This document shows, piece after piece, positions 9,680-19,041 of a stretch of 33,698 nt of DNA. The first letter of the stretch is position 1, and every line of letters starts with the position of its first letter. A program made the position numbers and the translations under genes. The notes under the pieces were generated by a model, which had not been told where the DNA came from, ran no database searches, and saw only the letters and a program-made list of their open reading frames with translations. The DNA is from an uncultured Nitrospinota bacterium. Lineage in GTDB: Bacteria; Nitrospinota; Nitrospinia; Nitrospinales; VA-1. Location of the stretch: the NCBI GenBank assembly GCA_905612265.1, contig CAJQRI010000052.1, positions 1 to 33,698 on the forward strand, in the 5' to 3' direction.

Positions 9680-9785
9680 GTTCCTGATATGTTTTCCTAT
9701 TATAAAAATGAATCGGGTTACTAATGGTCTTACGTTATTTTTCTTTCGCTAATTTTAAAAGTCAAAAGATTGCTTCTTTCGTAGG

Positions 9786-11282
9786 ATGGAGGTTTTTAAA
9801 ATGGCTATATTGATGGATCATCTGATTAGCTGGATGATTGCCGTTCCTTTTTTAGGAATCGCCATTCTGGCATTTGTGCGTGATGAAGAATCGATCCGAC
9901 GAACTGCCTTTGGCATCACAATAGTGGAGTTTTTCCTTTCGCTGATACTCTGGAAAAATTTTGATTCCACCCAGCAAGGCATGCAGTTCGTCGAACGAGT
10001 AGAGTGGATGCCCACGTTTAATATTGAGTATGCGGTTGGTGTTGATGGCATCAGTATTCTTTTGGTAATACTCACAGCCCTTCTTTGTCCGCTCTGTGTC
10101 CTTTGTTCGTGGTCAGGAATTACAACACGAGTACGAGCCTTTCTCTCGCTGATACTGTTAGTTGAAGGCGCCATGATTGTGGTCTTTACCGCCCTGGATC
10201 TTTTTCTGTTTTTCATGTTGTGGGAACTTACAATGATTCCCATGTATTTCATGATTGTTCTCTGGGGTGGGCCGAATCGCATTGCTGCCGGGCTTAAATT
10301 TGTGTTGTACAGCCTTACAGGAAGCTTACTGTTGCTCGTGGGAATATTGGGTGTTTACCTTAATGGAGGACATACCTACGATCTGTTGGTGTTGTCTCAA
10401 CAAAATTATTCTTCCAACCAGCAATTCTGGTTATTCCTGGCATTCTTTTTTGCTTTTGCCATAAAAATGCCAATGGTTCCCTTTCATACGTGGCTCCCCG
10501 ACGCGCACGCCGAGGCCCCTACGGCTGGTAGTGTGATTCTGGCTGGGGTGCTGCTGAAAATGGGAGGGTATGGATTTTTGCGCTTTTGTTTGCCCATGTT
10601 TCCAGAGGCTTCAGCAAATTTTGCCCCATATATTTTGTGGTTATCGGTCTTTGGAATTATCTATGGCGGGTATTTAGCCTTGGCGCAGTCAGACCTTAAA
10701 AAACTCGTGGCCTATTCTTCAGTTTCCCACATGGGTTTTGTTACTCTCGGAATTTTTGTATTCAATAGCCAAGGTATCCAGGGAGCCGTCTTGCAAATGT
10801 TTAATCACGGGATTACTACTGCAGCCTTATTTATTGCTGTTGGGCTATTGTACGAGCGCACTCACAGTCGAGCCATTTCTGACTACGGCGGTTTACATAA
10901 ACCCATGCCAAGGTTTGTTGCATTGTTCTTTTTGTTTTCAGTCGCCGCCTTTGGGCTACCCGGTACCTGTAATTTCATTGGAGAATTTTTAGTCTTAGTA
11001 GGAACCTCCTCTGTTAACTTTGCCATGGTTCTTATCTCTATGGGTGGTATTGTTTTAGCTGCCGCATATATGTTGTGGATGATCCAAAGAGTCGTGCTGG
11101 GAGAGCCCAATACAGAAGCCGCCAAAATGCTCCCAGATTTATCGAATCGGGAATTGGCTACGCTTATTCCACTGGCTATCCTCGTATTATCTATTGGATT
11201 GTATCCCGGACCATTGATGGAAGTGATGGATGCAAGTGTGATTAACCTCATCCACCAAACAACAGGGCTGCAAGTTGATTAG
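9786..11282 (+). CDS. NuoM-like proton-translocating subunit, 498 aa
   Basis: 'FMLWELTMIPMYFMIVLWGG', 'AFAIKMPMVPFHTWLPDAHAEAPTAGSVILAGVLLKMGGYG'. Confidence 0.9.
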   Translation: MEVFKMAILMDHLISWMIAVPFLGIAILAFVRDEESIRRTAFGITIVEFFLSLILWKNFDSTQQGMQFVERVEWMPTFNIEYAVGVDGISILLVILTALLCPLCVLCSWSGITTRVRAFLSLILLVEGAMIVVFTALDLFLFFMLWELTMIPMYFMIVLWGGPNRIAAGLKFVLYSLTGSLLLLVGILGVYLNGGHTYDLLVLSQQNYSSNQQFWLFLAFFFAFAIKMPMVPFHTWLPDAHAEAPTAGSVILAGVLLKMGGYGFLRFCLPMFPEASANFAPYILWLSVFGIIYGGYLALAQSDLKKLVAYSSVSHMGFVTLGIFVFNSQGIQGAVLQMFNHGITTAALFIAVGLLYERTHSRAISDYGGLHKPMPRFVALFFLFSVAAFGLPGTCNFIGEFLVLVGTSSVNFAMVLISMGGIVLAAAYMLWMIQRVVLGEPNTEAAKMLPDLSNRELATLIPLAILVLSIGLYPGPLMEVMDASVINLIHQTTGLQVD

Positions 11283-11354
11283 GTATCGCACGTTCCGCTC
11301 TAAATAAATCTTTATCCCTAATGGCACATAATTTTAGTATAGAATCGAAATCTA

Positions 11355-11861
11355 TTGATAACACATTGCTTTGGAGGACCTATGACGAAGGTCATAAGAG
11401 TTTCAATATCCTTAATCATGTTTTTCTTATTTACCCTTGCAACAATGGTGCATGCCCAGCAAGCAAGTACTAATTGTAAGAACCTAGAAAAAGAAAATCG
11501 GCTTGATGATATCAAAATTAATAAGATCCAAATAAAGATGACAAGGGTTATAGAAAGTGTCTATGAAGATACTATTGTATATTTCAAAAAACAAAAGAAG
11601 TCGAATAATCAACCCAAACGATTGGACATACATAATCGCGGCCTCAATATTCTCGTGCTTAATCTGGGGAATCAAGTTATTAAAATGAAAGAGTTACTTG
11701 AGGAAGTAAAAGAACAAGGTACCAATTGCCTAAAAATAGTCCGGAGTATATCGGATAAGGTTAATGCCACACAGGGTATTCACGCTGAAATGTTAAGGTT
11801 ATTAGGCAATAAGAACACAACTGAGCATGATTTTATGGGCCTTATTAAGAGCCTAAATTAG
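11355..11861 (+). CDS. Hypothetical secreted protein with N-terminal signal peptide
   Basis: 168 aa, 'ISLIMFFLFTLATMVHAQQ' signal-peptide-like N-terminus; no recognised family. Confidence 0.55.
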   Translation: MITHCFGGPMTKVIRVSISLIMFFLFTLATMVHAQQASTNCKNLEKENRLDDIKINKIQIKMTRVIESVYEDTIVYFKKQKKSNNQPKRLDIHNRGLNILVLNLGNQVIKMKELLEEVKEQGTNCLKIVRSISDKVNATQGIHAEMLRLLGNKNTTEHDFMGLIKSLN

Positions 11862-11956
11862 CAAACAAACGGAAATAATTCGTAATTGAAAGATGCCTTT
11901 TGATAAGCATTAACTCCAAATTTTTATTAAGAATCTAAGTCAACAAGCTAGATTTA

Positions 11957-12220
11957 GATTGTGACAGGAAACTTTAACGCCAATTCATCATTGGGAAATG
12001 AACCGCGGTTCTTGCTGATCTTGCTCAACCGCATTGGTCCTGTAAATCGCTTTTCTAATATCGTCTGGGTACGAAAAAAAGGAATCAAACCTTCCCAATT
12101 GCGCTCCCAAGAATCCGCATTCGTTGGATATTTTTCATTCCACTTACTGTGGAATGCGTTCAAGTTTTCCTTAGCTTCTTCAGCGTTGACTGCGGTGTAA
12201 ATGGTTTATAGATCGGCAAC
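11957..12220 (-). pseudogene. IS256/Mutator-family transposase remnant (C-terminal part)
   Basis: Minus-strand reading 'VADL*TIYTAVNAEEAKENLNAFHSKWNEKYPTNADSWERNWEGLIPFF...SKISKNRGSFPNDELALKF' matches the IS256 transposase C-terminal pattern, with an in-frame stop. Confidence 0.8.
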
Positions 12221-12375
12221 CAAAAACCCCAAAGGTCCGTTGAAGTGTAAATATACAAGGTCATACGTGGAGGCTCGTGGATCAATTATGCTGTAGGTAC
12301 ACTGCCCGCTGACCGAACCGACGCCAAAGCCTGGCACGCGATTAAACTTTGCTGGTTTTTCTTGCGAAAAATAGT

Positions 12376-13713
12376 TTATTCGGTTTTCAAATCTCCGGCA
12401 CACCTGAAGCCCGTCCCGTCTGCCTTAAGCTGGAAGTGAGCATCCTTGCGGTTAGCCGATCTCATGCTTAAAATACCCTGATTCCAGGCCCCACCCCGAT
12501 AAACCTTTTGTGTGATAGAAAATGCCCCCACACAATCAACCCCGCTACAAGTATCCAGTTCCGGTCGCGGCCCTTGCGGGTTTTCCTCTGGCCCCATCAC
12601 GTAATAGTTTTCACTGATGGCCATCCAGTCCAACACCCACTCGCTCACATTACCTGCCATATCATACAGTCCAAAAGCATTAGGGGGGAAAGACCCTACT
12701 GGAGCAGAATTTTTAAAGCCATCCTTTATATTGGGCTCCCGGTTGTTGAGGTCACAAGTGCTATCACAAAAGTTTGCTTCCTTGCCGGTGAAATTGTCTC
12801 CCCAATAATACTCACCCTGCGTTCCCCCACGGACCGCATACTCCCATTCTGCTTCTGTCGGCAATCGCAAGCCCATTTTTTTGCAATAGTTTCTGGCTCC
12901 CTCCCAGGATACCGTGTCCACGGGCATATCCCCTCCAACGTACTGAGAGGGGTTATAGTCCATAACAGTTTGAAAAAACTTTTGCCGCACTTCGTATTTC
13001 GCCATCTTAAAAGAAGACAGGCAAACATTATGAACCGGTCTTTCATCTATATCACCCACTTCGCTCCCCATTCGAAAACATCCTCCGGGGATGACAACCA
13101 GCTCTAGCTCTGGTTTATCCTTGCCGGTTGCAATAATTTTTTTCATCACATCAGTTTTCAGAGATTCAATTTTTTCTCGGGTAGCAGCAGGTATTCCAGA
13201 ATACTGGATACGGGTTCGACTTTTTCGATACAGCTCCATCTTCCCGGTTTTTTTCAGAAATACTCGGTAATGCGGAACGGGTCCTTCATGATCTTTTTTC
13301 AGAAACTGGCTGAACGCGTCATCACTTTTTTCCGAAGCATCCACAGCCATCACAGTTTCATCTACCAGTTCTGCTTCTAAAACACCGGCTTCAGCATGAA
13401 CCCGAATGTCTCTCCCTGTGGACGATGGCATAGAGAGAATTCTATTCAACAATCTTTCTGCTTCGATAAATTTTTTCAACTTTATCTTTGTATTAGCCTG
13501 AGCTCTTAATAAAATAAAATTATCCGGTTCCTTTTCAAGAAAGGCACTATAAATTTTCTCGGCTTTATCGTACTCCCCTAACAGAAATGCCTTTTCACCA
13601 TCCTCCAAGGCACCAAAAATCTCTTCTGCTGAGACAAGGCCGGTCATCAGGATCACTAAAGTTATTACAAATATATAGTTAAATATGAGTCTCATCATAA
13701 ATCCAAAAATCAA
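12376..13713 (-). CDS. SUMF1/formylglycine-generating-enzyme-like domain protein with N-terminal signal and TPR-like region, 445 aa
   Basis: 'VVIPGGCFRMGSEVGDIDERPVHNVCLSSFKMAKYEV...GLRLPTEAEWEYAVRGG...GLYDMAGNVSEWVLD...GTGFRCA'. Confidence 0.9.
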   Translation of the reverse strand: MIFGFMMRLIFNYIFVITLVILMTGLVSAEEIFGALEDGEKAFLLGEYDKAEKIYSAFLEKEPDNFILLRAQANTKIKLKKFIEAERLLNRILSMPSSTGRDIRVHAEAGVLEAELVDETVMAVDASEKSDDAFSQFLKKDHEGPVPHYRVFLKKTGKMELYRKSRTRIQYSGIPAATREKIESLKTDVMKKIIATGKDKPELELVVIPGGCFRMGSEVGDIDERPVHNVCLSSFKMAKYEVRQKFFQTVMDYNPSQYVGGDMPVDTVSWEGARNYCKKMGLRLPTEAEWEYAVRGGTQGEYYWGDNFTGKEANFCDSTCDLNNREPNIKDGFKNSAPVGSFPPNAFGLYDMAGNVSEWVLDWMAISENYYVMGPEENPQGPRPELDTCSGVDCVGAFSITQKVYRGGAWNQGILSMRSANRKDAHFQLKADGTGFRCAGDLKTE

Positions 13714-14017
13714 TCGTTTATGGTTATTCTAATTGAAAGACAGGGTTTTAATGCTGGCGGGCTCATAATATAAGCCGACCACATTGAAATACAGGTTCAG
13801 AATATTTAATTACGCCATAACAATCAAATAATTTATGTTGAAGCCATTGAGTTATCTTTGATTTTCTCAGGCACCTCTAAAACTTATGCCATATCATATT
13901 GATCTTCAAGAAATTTAAGCAAAAACCCAACAAGAATATTTCTGGATATTTCCATCTATAGCCTCAACCTTTTTTCTGCTAGAATATTGATTTAATTAAT
14001 CTTTTTGACAAACAACC

Positions 14018-14377
14018 ATGAGATTCTGGGTCCTAATATTGCTGATCGCTCTGGGAACTCCCGGTTGCTCTAAAGACTTAAATGAACCTCCCTTGACTTT
14101 ATTGCCAGGAGCAGAGCCTTCGGCAAAATCGCGCAACGATCTCGGCATCAAGCACTACCAAGCCGGAAGATATTTAGATGCTTTGCTACAATTCAACCAG
14201 GCAAACTTTGCAGACCCAACCTCGGGCGAGATCCACTTCAACCTTGGTTTAGCCTACCTTCAGGAGGGCAACAAAGAGAAAGCCATCAAAAATTTTCGTA
14301 AGGCCCTAAAATTGGCTAGGGAAAACCTAAGGATTCTCGATTCTTCAATAGTGAGTGAACTGTTGCTCAAAAATTAG
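14018..14377 (+). CDS. TPR-containing lipoprotein
   Basis: Lipobox-like 'IALGTPGCSKD' and TPR pattern 'GEIHFNLGLAYLQEGNKEKAIKNFRKALKLA'. Confidence 0.75.
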   Translation: MRFWVLILLIALGTPGCSKDLNEPPLTLLPGAEPSAKSRNDLGIKHYQAGRYLDALLQFNQANFADPTSGEIHFNLGLAYLQEGNKEKAIKNFRKALKLARENLRILDSSIVSELLLKN

Positions 14378-14424
14378 AGATAAAGAGGTTTTATTATATA
14401 TAGTTTTTCATTCTGGACAACAGA

Positions 14425-15090
14425 GTTATGGGAGGCTTCCAAGTAGCAGGACCGTGCTCTGTGGAAATCAAGGAACAGATATGCACCACTTCGAACTTGG
14501 TTAAAAGTGCCGGGGCCAACTTTCCTTGAGTAGGCGCCTATAAAATTCGAACATTCCCCAATAGTTTTCAAGGGATGGAAGAGGACTGGCTCAAACTATT
14601 GTCCGACGCCAAGAAAGTTTAGGGCCTACCCATTGTCACCGAAGTTATGAATCTGTGCGAAATTGACTCGGTCGCAAAATATGTCGATGTCATTTAAGTC
14701 GGAAACCAGAACATTTGTAATTTTTGACTATTGAAAAAACGGGGCGTGATCAATACCAATTAAGAGTTTCTCATGTCTTCCAAATACATTCTTTTCGAGC
14801 GAGGCACCAGCACCTTCGAGACCGCGACAATAAATATTCTCGACATAAGCTGTATACCTGCCTTGAAAAAGGAAACCCATCTTCCTATCATTGTTTATCC
14901 AAGCTCATACAATTGGACATTGGTAAATGGTTGAATCTATTTCTCTCACTTCCATTACAACTGGTGCTGATGAGCTTATCATTGAAGTTCATCCCGACCC
15001 GGTCAAATCCTGTTCTGATGGACCGCAATCTCTGAATCTTGCGAAATTTCCAACCTTATGTAAAATTTCAGACCCTTTGCTTAATTGATT
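14425..15090 (+). pseudogene. Degraded 3-deoxy-7-phosphoheptulonate (DAHP) synthase, AroF/class I-beta-like
   Basis: Reading from 14425: 'VMGGFQVAGPCSVEIKEQ...VKSAGANFP*VGAYKIRTFPNSFQGMEEDWLKLLSDAKKV*GLPIVTEVMN...VDVI*VGNQNICNF*LLKKRG...[43 protein letters not shown]', frameshift near 14930, then 'SISLTSITTGADELIIEVHPDPVKSCSDGPQSLNLAKFPTL'. Confidence 0.9.
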
Positions 15091-15405
15091 AGTCGAACCT
15101 TCTAGCTATGCAAGCAATAGCCCTTAGAGTTACAGGACGGGTTGCCCCAGGATAATCGTCAATAATTAGATTTTATCTAAGTAGGATCCAATTTCCACCG
15201 CCGTAAAAAAACATGGCAACACCATTTTAAGTCGAGGAAACTATTTATCCCTTCAATAAAGCCATTCAAAGCCATCCCGACGCTGAGTGGTAAGTTCTTG
15301 AATTTTCAGGAATTTAGGTTTATCCTAAATGAGTTTTGACCGACAAAACTAACCTGTTTATAATTTCTTAATCAGGTTTAATAATATTTCAGCTCAGTCC
15401 TCCTA

Positions 15406-18123
15406 ATGAGTGATTTATATCAATCCAACCGAAAACTTGCCGAAACCTACCGGCAACAACTTCAACAAAAAATAGTTTCTATTCATCAGGCAGGACACTC
15501 GTCCAATAACGCTGATATCGATCAGCAAAAATTTTATTTAGCATTTAAAGACAGAGCAATCGAACTGGTCCAGAAAGAAACGGACCTACTCCAAAAAGAG
15601 TGTGCTGATTCCGACAACTGTCACTTACTATTGCTTAAACAAACCACATTGGTAGATACACTTATACAGGCCAGTTTTTATTCAGCTATCTGGTATTTCA
15701 ATCACCAGCATGATCAGGAGTGGACCACGCAATCAGCCCCAATAGCTATTGTCGCACGAGGTGGTTATGGCAGAGAGGAAATGTATTTCAGGTCGGACGT
15801 AGACATCCAAATCATTTCACAATCATCTCTTAGTGAAGATGTTAAAAAAACTGCTGAGGAAATTATCCAGCATTTTGAGTACTTGTTCATCTTTCAGGAT
15901 ATTTTCCCCTCCTCCATTAATTCCTGCTACACCGAAAACGAAACCTTTGAGCGAGACCTTGATCCTGCAAAAGTTCCAGAGTTTTTAGCACTTTTGGAGC
16001 ATCGATTTGTTGTCGGAAACTCATTAGTATATAGCGAATTCAAGAGCTCCATTAAAACAGTCAGCCTGCTTTATCGTGACGAAATTCAAAAGCATTGCTT
16101 GAGCCATGACGAATGCTATGAGGTTCAGAATACCGTTTTTCAGCAGGAACCAAATATCAAAGAGGAAATGCGTCGCCTTTACTGGGCATTGGTCTCAATA
16201 CGTTTTCTACAAAACCTGAAAACCACCAACCAGTTTGAATTGCTCAATGAATTGTTTTCAAAAAAAATGCTGAGTCCGCAGGCTTATAAAAGCATACAGA
16301 ACGGGCTCCACCTTTTATCTAGAATTCGTTTATTCCTGCACATATACCAAAAAGGTACTCACAGAGATACCATGAGCTATGAGGTTCGAGATAAAATTGC
16401 CCAGTCTCTGGGATTTGATGTAAAGACTTTTTTTCAGAAATATTTTTTCGACGGAGTTTATCCACTTAAACGGTTCAGCCGGAACCTATACTGGGAGAGT
16501 ATGGCGGCAGACACCATGAAAAAGAGAAGTCTTTCAGAGTTCTTCTCCCTCAACTCGCAAAATCAAATTTACTTTGAGATAAACCCCGAGACCTTGAACA
16601 CCCAGGACCCTTTATGGGTCTTTAAGGTATTTATATGGGTTGCTGAAAGAGACTATTATTTATCCTATGAAGTGATACGTGCCATTGAGCAACATGTAGA
16701 TCAGGTTTATCCAATTTTTATGGATGAAGAATCCAAGCTAAAAATTCAGAATTGCTTCAAACGTTATATCCGGGGAAAATATTTCGCGAAAGCCCTTCGT
16801 CTGCTTCATGAGTTCGGAATATTGGGGGATTATTTCATTCCCGCGTTCAACAATCTAAAAGGTATGTTGCAAGATATTTATGTTCATAAATTCCCAACAG
16901 ATATCCATATTCTTTCCGCTCTCGATGTTTTAAACCGATTGGAGTTTCGTGATACGGCCGACCCCTTCCTTTCAGAGCTTTATCATTCTCAAAGAGATAA
17001 AACTGCCATTAAACTTGCCGTTTTACTGCATGATATCGGCAAAGGCGCAAAGGTTGGAGATCAGAACGAAGAGTTAGTTGGAGCGCGAATGATTCCGCAG
17101 ATTTTAAACAACCTTGGCTATAGTGACAAACCCAAAAGAGTAGAGGATGTTGTATTTCTAGTGGAAAAACATTTGACCATGTATGACCTGATGCTTCTCG
17201 ATCCAGAAGCCGATGACACCTATGACATGGTGCTTGACCTTGTCAGTCATGATAAGGAAAGGCTAAAAATGCTGATTCTGCTGACCCATGCAGACCGTGG
17301 TGGAACTAAAATGAATATGTCTTCATCACAGATTAAACAACTAAAACTATTTTACCAATATACCCTGCACCATAAGAAACGAGATAGCGTTCCCAACAAC
17401 ATAAAACTAGAGTTTCTGAAAATGGTTCGCCTGCCTCGGGAACTGCAATCGCAATTGGAAATTTATTATAAATTTATCCAGTCGCGAGAACCTTTTTTAG
17501 CCGAAATGATTTTCAGACCGGGGCAACCTTCTGAGCTGATTGTCTGCACACAGGATTCGCGAGGATTTCTTCATAGAATTTCTGCTGTACTGGCGTTTAA
17601 CCAATTGGACATAGTCGAAGCCAATATCCACACCTTGAACGATAAAGTTTTTGATGTTTTTAAAGTTATCGATTCGACAGGCAAACCCATAGACTATGGC
17701 GATTTCTTTTTTATCCAGCAACGTATTAAGGAAGACCTACAACGGATTTTCATCAACAATGAACCACTTGCGTCTATATTTGTAGAAAGATCTGTAGCCA
17801 ATCTTTCAGAAAAACCGCACTTTCAGGAAGTTAAACTGAAAATGAAAACTATTGGGAGGTCTGTCAAACTATCTACTCACAACCTTCCGGGCACATTCAT
17901 GATGGAAACCAAAGTATTCTCAGATGCAAACATGGAGTGCCAGAAAGCAGTTCTCCATACTGGCCAGGGCACCGCTTCTAATGTCTTTTACTTACGCCCT
18001 GAAGATGTAGAAAAGATCATGAACAATGAAGAACACTTTATTCAAACCATTAAAAAATCACTACGACCTCTGATAACCGGAGAACCTTTATTTTTACAAG
18101 AAGAGCTGACACCCCGCTCGTAA
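15406..18123 (+). CDS. glnD: GlnD-like [protein-PII] uridylyltransferase (nucleotidyltransferase + HD + ACT), 905 aa
   Basis: 'VARGGYGREEMYFRSDVDIQII' nucleotidyltransferase motif, 'LAVLLHDIGKGAKVGDQNEE' HD motif, C-terminal ACT-like 'QDSRGFLHRISAVLAFNQLDIVEANIHT'. Confidence 0.82.
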   Translation: MSDLYQSNRKLAETYRQQLQQKIVSIHQAGHSSNNADIDQQKFYLAFKDRAIELVQKETDLLQKECADSDNCHLLLLKQTTLVDTLIQASFYSAIWYFNHQHDQEWTTQSAPIAIVARGGYGREEMYFRSDVDIQIISQSSLSEDVKKTAEEIIQHFEYLFIFQDIFPSSINSCYTENETFERDLDPAKVPEFLALLEHRFVVGNSLVYSEFKSSIKTVSLLYRDEIQKHCLSHDECYEVQNTVFQQEPNIKEEMRRLYWALVSIRFLQNLKTTNQFELLNELFSKKMLSPQAYKSIQNGLHLLSRIRLFLHIYQKGTHRDTMSYEVRDKIAQSLGFDVKTFFQKYFFDGVYPLKRFSRNLYWESMAADTMKKRSLSEFFSLNSQNQIYFEINPETLNTQDPLWVFKVFIWVAERDYYLSYEVIRAIEQHVDQVYPIFMDEESKLKIQNCFKRYIRGKYFAKALRLLHEFGILGDYFIPAFNNLKGMLQDIYVHKFPTDIHILSALDVLNRLEFRDTADPFLSELYHSQRDKTAIKLAVLLHDIGKGAKVGDQNEELVGARMIPQILNNLGYSDKPKRVEDVVFLVEKHLTMYDLMLLDPEADDTYDMVLDLVSHDKERLKMLILLTHADRGGTKMNMSSSQIKQLKLFYQYTLHHKKRDSVPNNIKLEFLKMVRLPRELQSQLEIYYKFIQSREPFLAEMIFRPGQPSELIVCTQDSRGFLHRISAVLAFNQLDIVEANIHTLNDKVFDVFKVIDSTGKPIDYGDFFFIQQRIKEDLQRIFINNEPLASIFVERSVANLSEKPHFQEVKLKMKTIGRSVKLSTHNLPGTFMMETKVFSDANMECQKAVLHTGQGTASNVFYLRPEDVEKIMNNEEHFIQTIKKSLRPLITGEPLFLQEELTPRS

Positions 18124-18132
18124 ATATCTTTC

Positions 18133-18804
18133 ATGAAATTCAAATATCGCCCTGTTCTGTTTATAACTACTTTAATCTTGTGCATTCTCTTATTGCCTTC
18201 CATGGTTTTTTCTGGAGATAACTATAAAAGCTCCCTCGAAAATGCTCGGAATTTAGATAAAGATAATTTTTATAAAGATGCCGCGAGTTATTGGCAAAAA
18301 ACCATTAATGCAAATCCTCCTCCTAATATTACCCTTTACGCTCAGCTCAAACTCAGTGATACATACTCACGTTTGGGACAACTAGACAAAGCTATCGATA
18401 TTTCCAGAACACTTACAGAATCCAATCCCGGTCACTACGACTCATGGTTTCACCTAGCCAACGCCTTTGCAGCCTCAAGGGAATACTCCCAAGCAGTCGA
18501 GGCTTTTAAAACAGCAACCACGCTAAAACCCGAAGAAGGACTGAGTCGGGTGGGCCTGGCCTTAGCATACTTTGGGGATAAGAAACCAGATTTTGCGATC
18601 GCAGAATTAATGAAGGGCATGAAAATTTTTAAGGCTAATAAAAATATTTCCTGGTATCGCGATTGCCGCCTCGCTATTAATCAAATAAAAGGGTTCGCCC
18701 GCTTCCCCCCGAACTTCGCTGACCTCTGGCTGGAAAAGAACCTCTTAAGAGTTCAGGACACCTATATGAACATCGCTCTCGATTTGGATATTCTGTTAAA
18801 TTAA
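18133..18804 (+). CDS. TPR-repeat protein with signal peptide
   Basis: 'LYAQLKLSDTYSRLGQLDKAIDISRTLTESNPGHYDSWFHLANAFAASREYSQAVEAFKTATTLKPEE'. Confidence 0.75.
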   Translation: MKFKYRPVLFITTLILCILLLPSMVFSGDNYKSSLENARNLDKDNFYKDAASYWQKTINANPPPNITLYAQLKLSDTYSRLGQLDKAIDISRTLTESNPGHYDSWFHLANAFAASREYSQAVEAFKTATTLKPEEGLSRVGLALAYFGDKKPDFAIAELMKGMKIFKANKNISWYRDCRLAINQIKGFARFPPNFADLWLEKNLLRVQDTYMNIALDLDILLN

Positions 18805-18999
18805 TAGTTTTTCTCATTTTCAAACATCTATCAACTCCCTCTCTATTTTCCGCATTGGTAACATTAAAAAATTTTAATTTCAAATTAACACTTTTTTAAT
18901 TTTAAATTTTATATAATGATTCAATTACTTTTCTCCTCCTTTTTTGGGGGGAACAGATTTAGTTTTATGACCAAGTCTTTCCCCCGTATTCTTCACTTT

Positions 19000-19041
19000 A
19001 GTGGGGGACATGCGGTTTTCCAAGCCCGCTTGTCCCCCACT
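19000..19041 (+). terminator. Strong hairpin, candidate Rho-independent terminator
   Basis: AGTGGGGGACA ... TGTCCCCCACT 11-bp stem with inner GCGG/CCGC pairing, followed by TTTGTTTTT. Confidence 0.65.

Noticed and set aside
9818-10282. 154-aa minus-strand ORF
   Set aside because: Antisense shadow of the NuoM-like gene; Ser/Arg/Thr-rich text typical of spurious ORFs
10883-11251. 122-aa minus-strand ORF
   Set aside because: Antisense to the NuoM-like gene with no family signal
12508-13107. 199-aa + strand ORF
   Set aside because: Antisense to the SUMF1-domain gene, which has strong family motifs
12376-13713. SUMF1 protein as a true formylglycine-generating enzyme
   Set aside because: Only the generic SUMF1 fold motifs are evident, ending in 'GFRCA'; the paired active-site cysteines of true FGE and a neighbouring sulfatase were not seen
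14374-14571. 65-aa minus-strand ORF
   Set aside because: Antisense to the DAHP synthase pseudogene
14724-15035. 103-aa + strand ORF
   Set aside because: Mostly out-of-frame reading of the DAHP synthase pseudogene; the amino acid text has no coherent family pattern
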